Shown piece after piece: positions 4,006 through 5,994 of a stretch of 5,994 nucleotides of DNA (within the stretch, counting starts at the first letter, position 1; each line of letters begins with the position of its first letter). The DNA lies in the NCBI GenBank assembly GCA_003157945.1, contig PMFY01000124.1, positions 6,794-12,787 of the forward strand. The letters run 5' to 3'. Origin of the DNA: Acidimicrobiaceae bacterium. Lineage in GTDB: Bacteria; Actinomycetota; Acidimicrobiia; Acidimicrobiales; RAAP-2. The notes under the pieces are model-generated. The model saw nothing but the letters and a program-made list of their open reading frames with translations, was not told the DNA's origin and made no database searches. A program made the position numbers and the translations under genes.

Positions 4006-4713
4006 ATGCAGACCACTCAGCCACCACCGGCAAGGAGTGATGCTGGAGCGCCACCTCGGCCGGGCGACACCTTCACCGAGGAGCTGGTCATACGCGAGGC
4101 TCGGCGGAGGCAGCGTCGCCGGTGGATCGGATGGGGGTGCACTGCGCTCGTCCTCGTCGGGGCGGCTCTGCTGATCACTCGTTCGACAGGTCACACGCCG
4201 TCGAAGGCGAAGCCCTCGATCCACCACACGGGGGTGCTTCCTCCTCCGGCGGCCGCCACGGTGGCGGCCTGCGCATCATCGAGCCTCAGCGTCGGCGTCG
4301 GGTTCGTGCAGGGAACGTCCGAGGAATGGATCATCCCCCTCGAATTCACCAACCAGGCGGCGGCACCCTGCACGGTCACCGGGTACCCCCAGGTGTCGTT
4401 GGTCAATGGAACCGGGCAGCAGGTGGGGCTGCCGATCGAGCAGGTGCAGGGTGGATGGCCCGGCGGGTCCGTCACCCTGGCCCACGGTCAGACCGCAGAA
4501 GCGGTCCTCTCGGAGCCTGATACGACGGACCTCCTCGATGCCGGAGAGTCGTGCACACCGGTCGCCCTGAGCGCCATCCGGGTCGCCTCGCCCGCGGTGG
4601 TCGTCGCGGGTTCTTCGGGAGAGTGGTCGCAGGCCACCATGACGTGCAGCACCGGGAGCGTCACTCCGTCGATCGGACCCCTCCATACCGTCCTCCCTCC
4701 GGGAGACGGCTGA
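4006..4713 (+). CDS. membrane-anchored extracytoplasmic protein with DUF4232-like domain
   Basis: This 235-residue protein has a Pro-rich then Arg-rich cytoplasmic N-terminus (REARRRQRRRW, 30-40), one hydrophobic segment (about 41-58) and a long external part, so it should be an N-in signal-anchor protein with its domain outside the membrane. Residues about 89-200 resemble the actinobacterial DUF4232 domain: a leading Cys89, then PLEFTNQAAAPCTVTGYPQVSL (111-132) with Cys122, the VGLP and VTLAHGQTAEAVL (156-168) segments, and Cys183. The four external cysteines (89, 122, 183, 214) could make two disulfides. Cys45 is inside the membrane segment; there is no clear lipobox. The function of DUF4232 is not known. 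The start has no ribosome binding site but sits six bases after a TAGTAT -10. It shares the GntR operator with the divergent repressor. About 18 of its first 60 codons end in A/T against 3 of 60 in the DsbA-like gene, hinting at transfer or weak selection. Confidence 0.82.
   Translation: MQTTQPPPARSDAGAPPRPGDTFTEELVIREARRRQRRRWIGWGCTALVLVGAALLITRSTGHTPSKAKPSIHHTGVLPPPAAATVAACASSSLSVGVGFVQGTSEEWIIPLEFTNQAAAPCTVTGYPQVSLVNGTGQQVGLPIEQVQGGWPGGSVTLAHGQTAEAVLSEPDTTDLLDAGESCTPVALSAIRVASPAVVVAGSSGEWSQATMTCSTGSVTPSIGPLHTVLPPGDG
4688..4709 (+). terminator. hairpin overlapping the end of the DUF4232-like gene
   Basis: CCGT (4688-4691) and CTCCC (4693-4697) pair with GGGAG (4701-4705) and ACGG (4706-4709), giving a 9-bp stem with one bulged C and a 3-base loop just before the TGA at 4711. 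No T-run follows. It may stabilise or end the message. Confidence 0.35.
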
Positions 4714-4825
4714 ACGGAACGCCGAGGTTCGAGCGGGCGTGGGCGGACTGCGTATGCCCCGGAAGGGCCGGGTAGCGGACAGCCCGGACGGGTGAGATCG
4801 GTTCTGGTTCGGCTCCCCCCGTGCA

Positions 4826-4849
4826 CGCCGGTGACCTGACGCCCCGGCG
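4826..4849 (-). terminator. weak inverted repeat after the second oxidoreductase
   Basis: CGCCGG (4826-4831) and CCGGCG (4844-4849) form a 6-bp stem with a 12-base loop, 16 bases beyond the stop codon of the minus-strand oxidoreductase, in the 151-base convergent gap. There is no T-tract. The rest of the gap shows nothing else clear. Confidence 0.3.
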
Positions 4850-4864
4850 CCGCCCGGCTCCGGC

Positions 4865-5854
4865 CTACCGCGGGGCCAGCCCCTCGACGGCGGCCGCCAG
4901 GTCGACGCCGAAGGGCAGGACGGCCAACGCCGGGATGTCGACGCCGTTGGCCACGTACCGGGCGATCCTGGCGCGGCACTCGGCGAAGGAGCCGTGGACC
5001 ACGAGGTCGTCCACGACCTCGTCGGGCACGGCTTCGAGGGCGGCCTTGCGATCGCCCTCCTTCCAGAGGCGCCACATGTCGCCGAGGGCGTCGCCGCGGC
5101 CCAGCCACCGGTGGAACTCGGCGTAGACGCCGACGTTCAGATAGGCCGTGATCATCCGCCGGCCGATGGCCCGGCACATGTCGGCGTCCTCGCTGGGGAT
5201 GACGAAGATCCGGGCGGCCACCGGGATGTCGGCGCCGAGTTCCGGGGTCACGGTCGACACGTCGTCGGCCGACAGCCAGTTGATGATCACCCCGTCGGCC
5301 GCCCGGCCGGCCAGGCGGAGCATGCCCGGACGCAGGGCGGCCAGGAAGATCGGGGGCGGCTCGGCCACCGGACGGGCCAGCCGGAAGCCCCGTACCTCGA
5401 AGGTGTCGTACGCCGTGTCGACCTTCTCGCCGGCCAGCGCCTCACGCAGGAAGGCGATGGTGTCGCGGACCCGCTTGTACGGCTCGGTGAACGGCACGCC
5501 GTTCCAGCGCGACACGATGACGTCCGAGGAGGTGCCGAGACCGAAGGTGAAATGGCCCGGCGCGGCCTCGGCCATGGCCGCCACGCTCTGGGCGAGCAGG
5601 GCGGGCCCCCGGGTGTACGCGGGGATGATGGCCACCCCGAGCTGGAGTTCGGGCGTCCAGGCCGCGGCCAGGGCCAGGGGCGTGAAGCCGTCGACGCCGT
5701 CGGTCTCGGCCGACCAGACGTCCGTGTACCCGAGCCGCAGCAGGTCCTCGTACCAGCGCCGGTGCTCGACCAGCGGGATCCCGTCGAAGGGGACGGTGAT
5801 CCCGTAGCGGGCGCCTGGCGTCGGGGGTGCGGTGGGTGCGTCGGGCTCGGTCAT
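4865..5854 (-). CDS. LLM class F420-dependent oxidoreductase (Rv3093c-like)
   Basis: This 329-residue member of the luciferase-like monooxygenase superfamily has the first barrel strand RYGITVPFDG (16-25), the conserved block LGVAIIPAYTRGP (72-84) and QSVAAMAEAAPGHFTFGLGTS (89-109), then SRWNGVPFTEPYKRVRDTIAFLREALAGEKV (115-145), and LAALRPGMLRLAGRAADGVIINWLSADD (171-198). This pattern fits the subfamily of predicted F420-dependent oxidoreductases that I associate with M. tuberculosis Rv3093c, though the exact family number is from memory. The substrate is unknown; family members reduce or oxidise carbon compounds by hydride transfer with F420. The frame extends to a GTG at 5881, but I chose the ATG at 5854 because a TAATAC -10-like hexamer lies inside that extension, seven bases before this ATG. 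The protein differs strongly from the other oxidoreductase in the window (301 residues), so they are not recent duplicates. The gene is divergent from the partial gene at 5891. Confidence 0.86.
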   Translation of the reverse strand: MTEPDAPTAPPTPGARYGITVPFDGIPLVEHRRWYEDLLRLGYTDVWSAETDGVDGFTPLALAAAWTPELQLGVAIIPAYTRGPALLAQSVAAMAEAAPGHFTFGLGTSSDVIVSRWNGVPFTEPYKRVRDTIAFLREALAGEKVDTAYDTFEVRGFRLARPVAEPPPIFLAALRPGMLRLAGRAADGVIINWLSADDVSTVTPELGADIPVAARIFVIPSEDADMCRAIGRRMITAYLNVGVYAEFHRWLGRGDALGDMWRLWKEGDRKAALEAVPDEVVDDLVVHGSFAECRARIARYVANGVDIPALAVLPFGVDLAAAVEGLAPR

Positions 5855-5861
5855 GGCCCCC

Positions 5862-5867
5862 GTATTA
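5862..5867 (-). promoter_or_regulatory. -10-like element (TAATAC) for the second oxidoreductase
   Basis: On the minus strand TAATAC is followed by seven bases (GGGGGCC) and then the ATG at 5854. It matches TATAAT at the first three and the fifth positions but not the final T. It suggests a leaderless transcript. The G-run before the ATG is too close to be a normal ribosome binding site. Confidence 0.4.
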
Positions 5868-5878
5868 CACCCTTCGGG

Positions 5879-5884
5879 CACACT
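5879..5884 (+). promoter_or_regulatory. -10-like element (CACACT) for the right-edge gene
   Basis: CACACT ends six bases before the ATG at 5891, the same spacing as at purE, gntR and the DUF4232-like gene. It is a weak match on its own. A small CCC-TTC-GGG hairpin (5870-5878) lies between the two divergent -10 candidates. Confidence 0.3.
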
Positions 5885-5890
5885 GCTCCC

Positions 5891-5994
5891 ATGAGTACGA
5901 ACGACGACACCCGCACCCTCGGGCTGCAGCTGCCGCTCCCGATGCTCGACGCCGACCCGGCACCGGGCCCGGTGGCCGTCCCCGACCTCGACCC
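5891..5994 (+). CDS. unidentified protein, N-terminal fragment
   Basis: An ATG at 5891 opens a frame that continues to the right edge, giving 34 residues starting MSTNDDTRTLGLQLPLPMLD and continuing with a Pro/Ala/Asp-rich stretch. Third codon positions are nearly all G/C, as expected for a real gene here, and the start mirrors the divergent oxidoreductase across 36 bases. There is no signal peptide or motif, and the fragment is too short to name. Its position suggests it may be co-regulated with the oxidoreductase at 4865-5854. Confidence 0.6.
   Translation, partial: MSTNDDTRTLGLQLPLPMLDADPAPGPVAVPDLD

Noticed and set aside
5148..5807. Plus-strand open frame opposite the second oxidoreductase
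   Set aside because: It lies entirely within a gene with clear family motifs on the minus strand and gives a low-complexity Ser/Arg/Ala product.

Overview
The window is very GC-rich DNA from what looks like a high-GC actinobacterium. Two genes resemble F420-dependent luciferase-like oxidoreductases, codon third positions are almost all G/C in most genes, and several genes seem to lack ribosome binding sites and to have a -10-like hexamer 6-7 bases before the start codon, a leaderless style common in Actinobacteria. Acidimicrobiia would fit, but I cannot establish that from the sequence alone.

Layout, left to right. (1) 1-1446, plus strand: the C-terminal end of a RecB/Cas4-like nuclease with an iron-sulfur cysteine cluster, overlapped by 4 bases (ATGA) by a PAP2-superfamily phosphatase. 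A 94-base gap with three perfect G/C hairpins follows, then a DsbA-fold protein that has lost the second active-site cysteine. (2) 1501-3068: an F420-type luciferase-like monooxygenase on the minus strand, convergent with the DsbA-like gene and divergent from purE, the purine-biosynthesis mutase. (3) 3069-3629: about 560 bases without a convincing gene, holding hairpins, short palindromes and a 15-base direct repeat. (4) 3630-4713: a compact divergent pair, a short YtrA-like GntR repressor (minus) and a membrane-anchored DUF4232-like secreted-domain protein (plus). Their start codons are 34 bases apart around one perfect 7-7-7 inverted repeat that overlaps both apparent -10 elements. This module has visibly more A/T in codon third positions than its neighbours. 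(5) 4865-5994: a second F420-type luciferase-like oxidoreductase (minus), divergent over 36 bases from an unidentified gene that runs off the right edge.

Most of the window is ordinary core and accessory metabolism. The most interesting part is the gntR/DUF4232 unit. It looks like a self-contained regulatory switch: one repressor, one operator, two leaderless transcripts, and no ABC transporter, which is what YtrA-type regulators usually control. I saw no CRISPR array, transposase, rRNA or tRNA.
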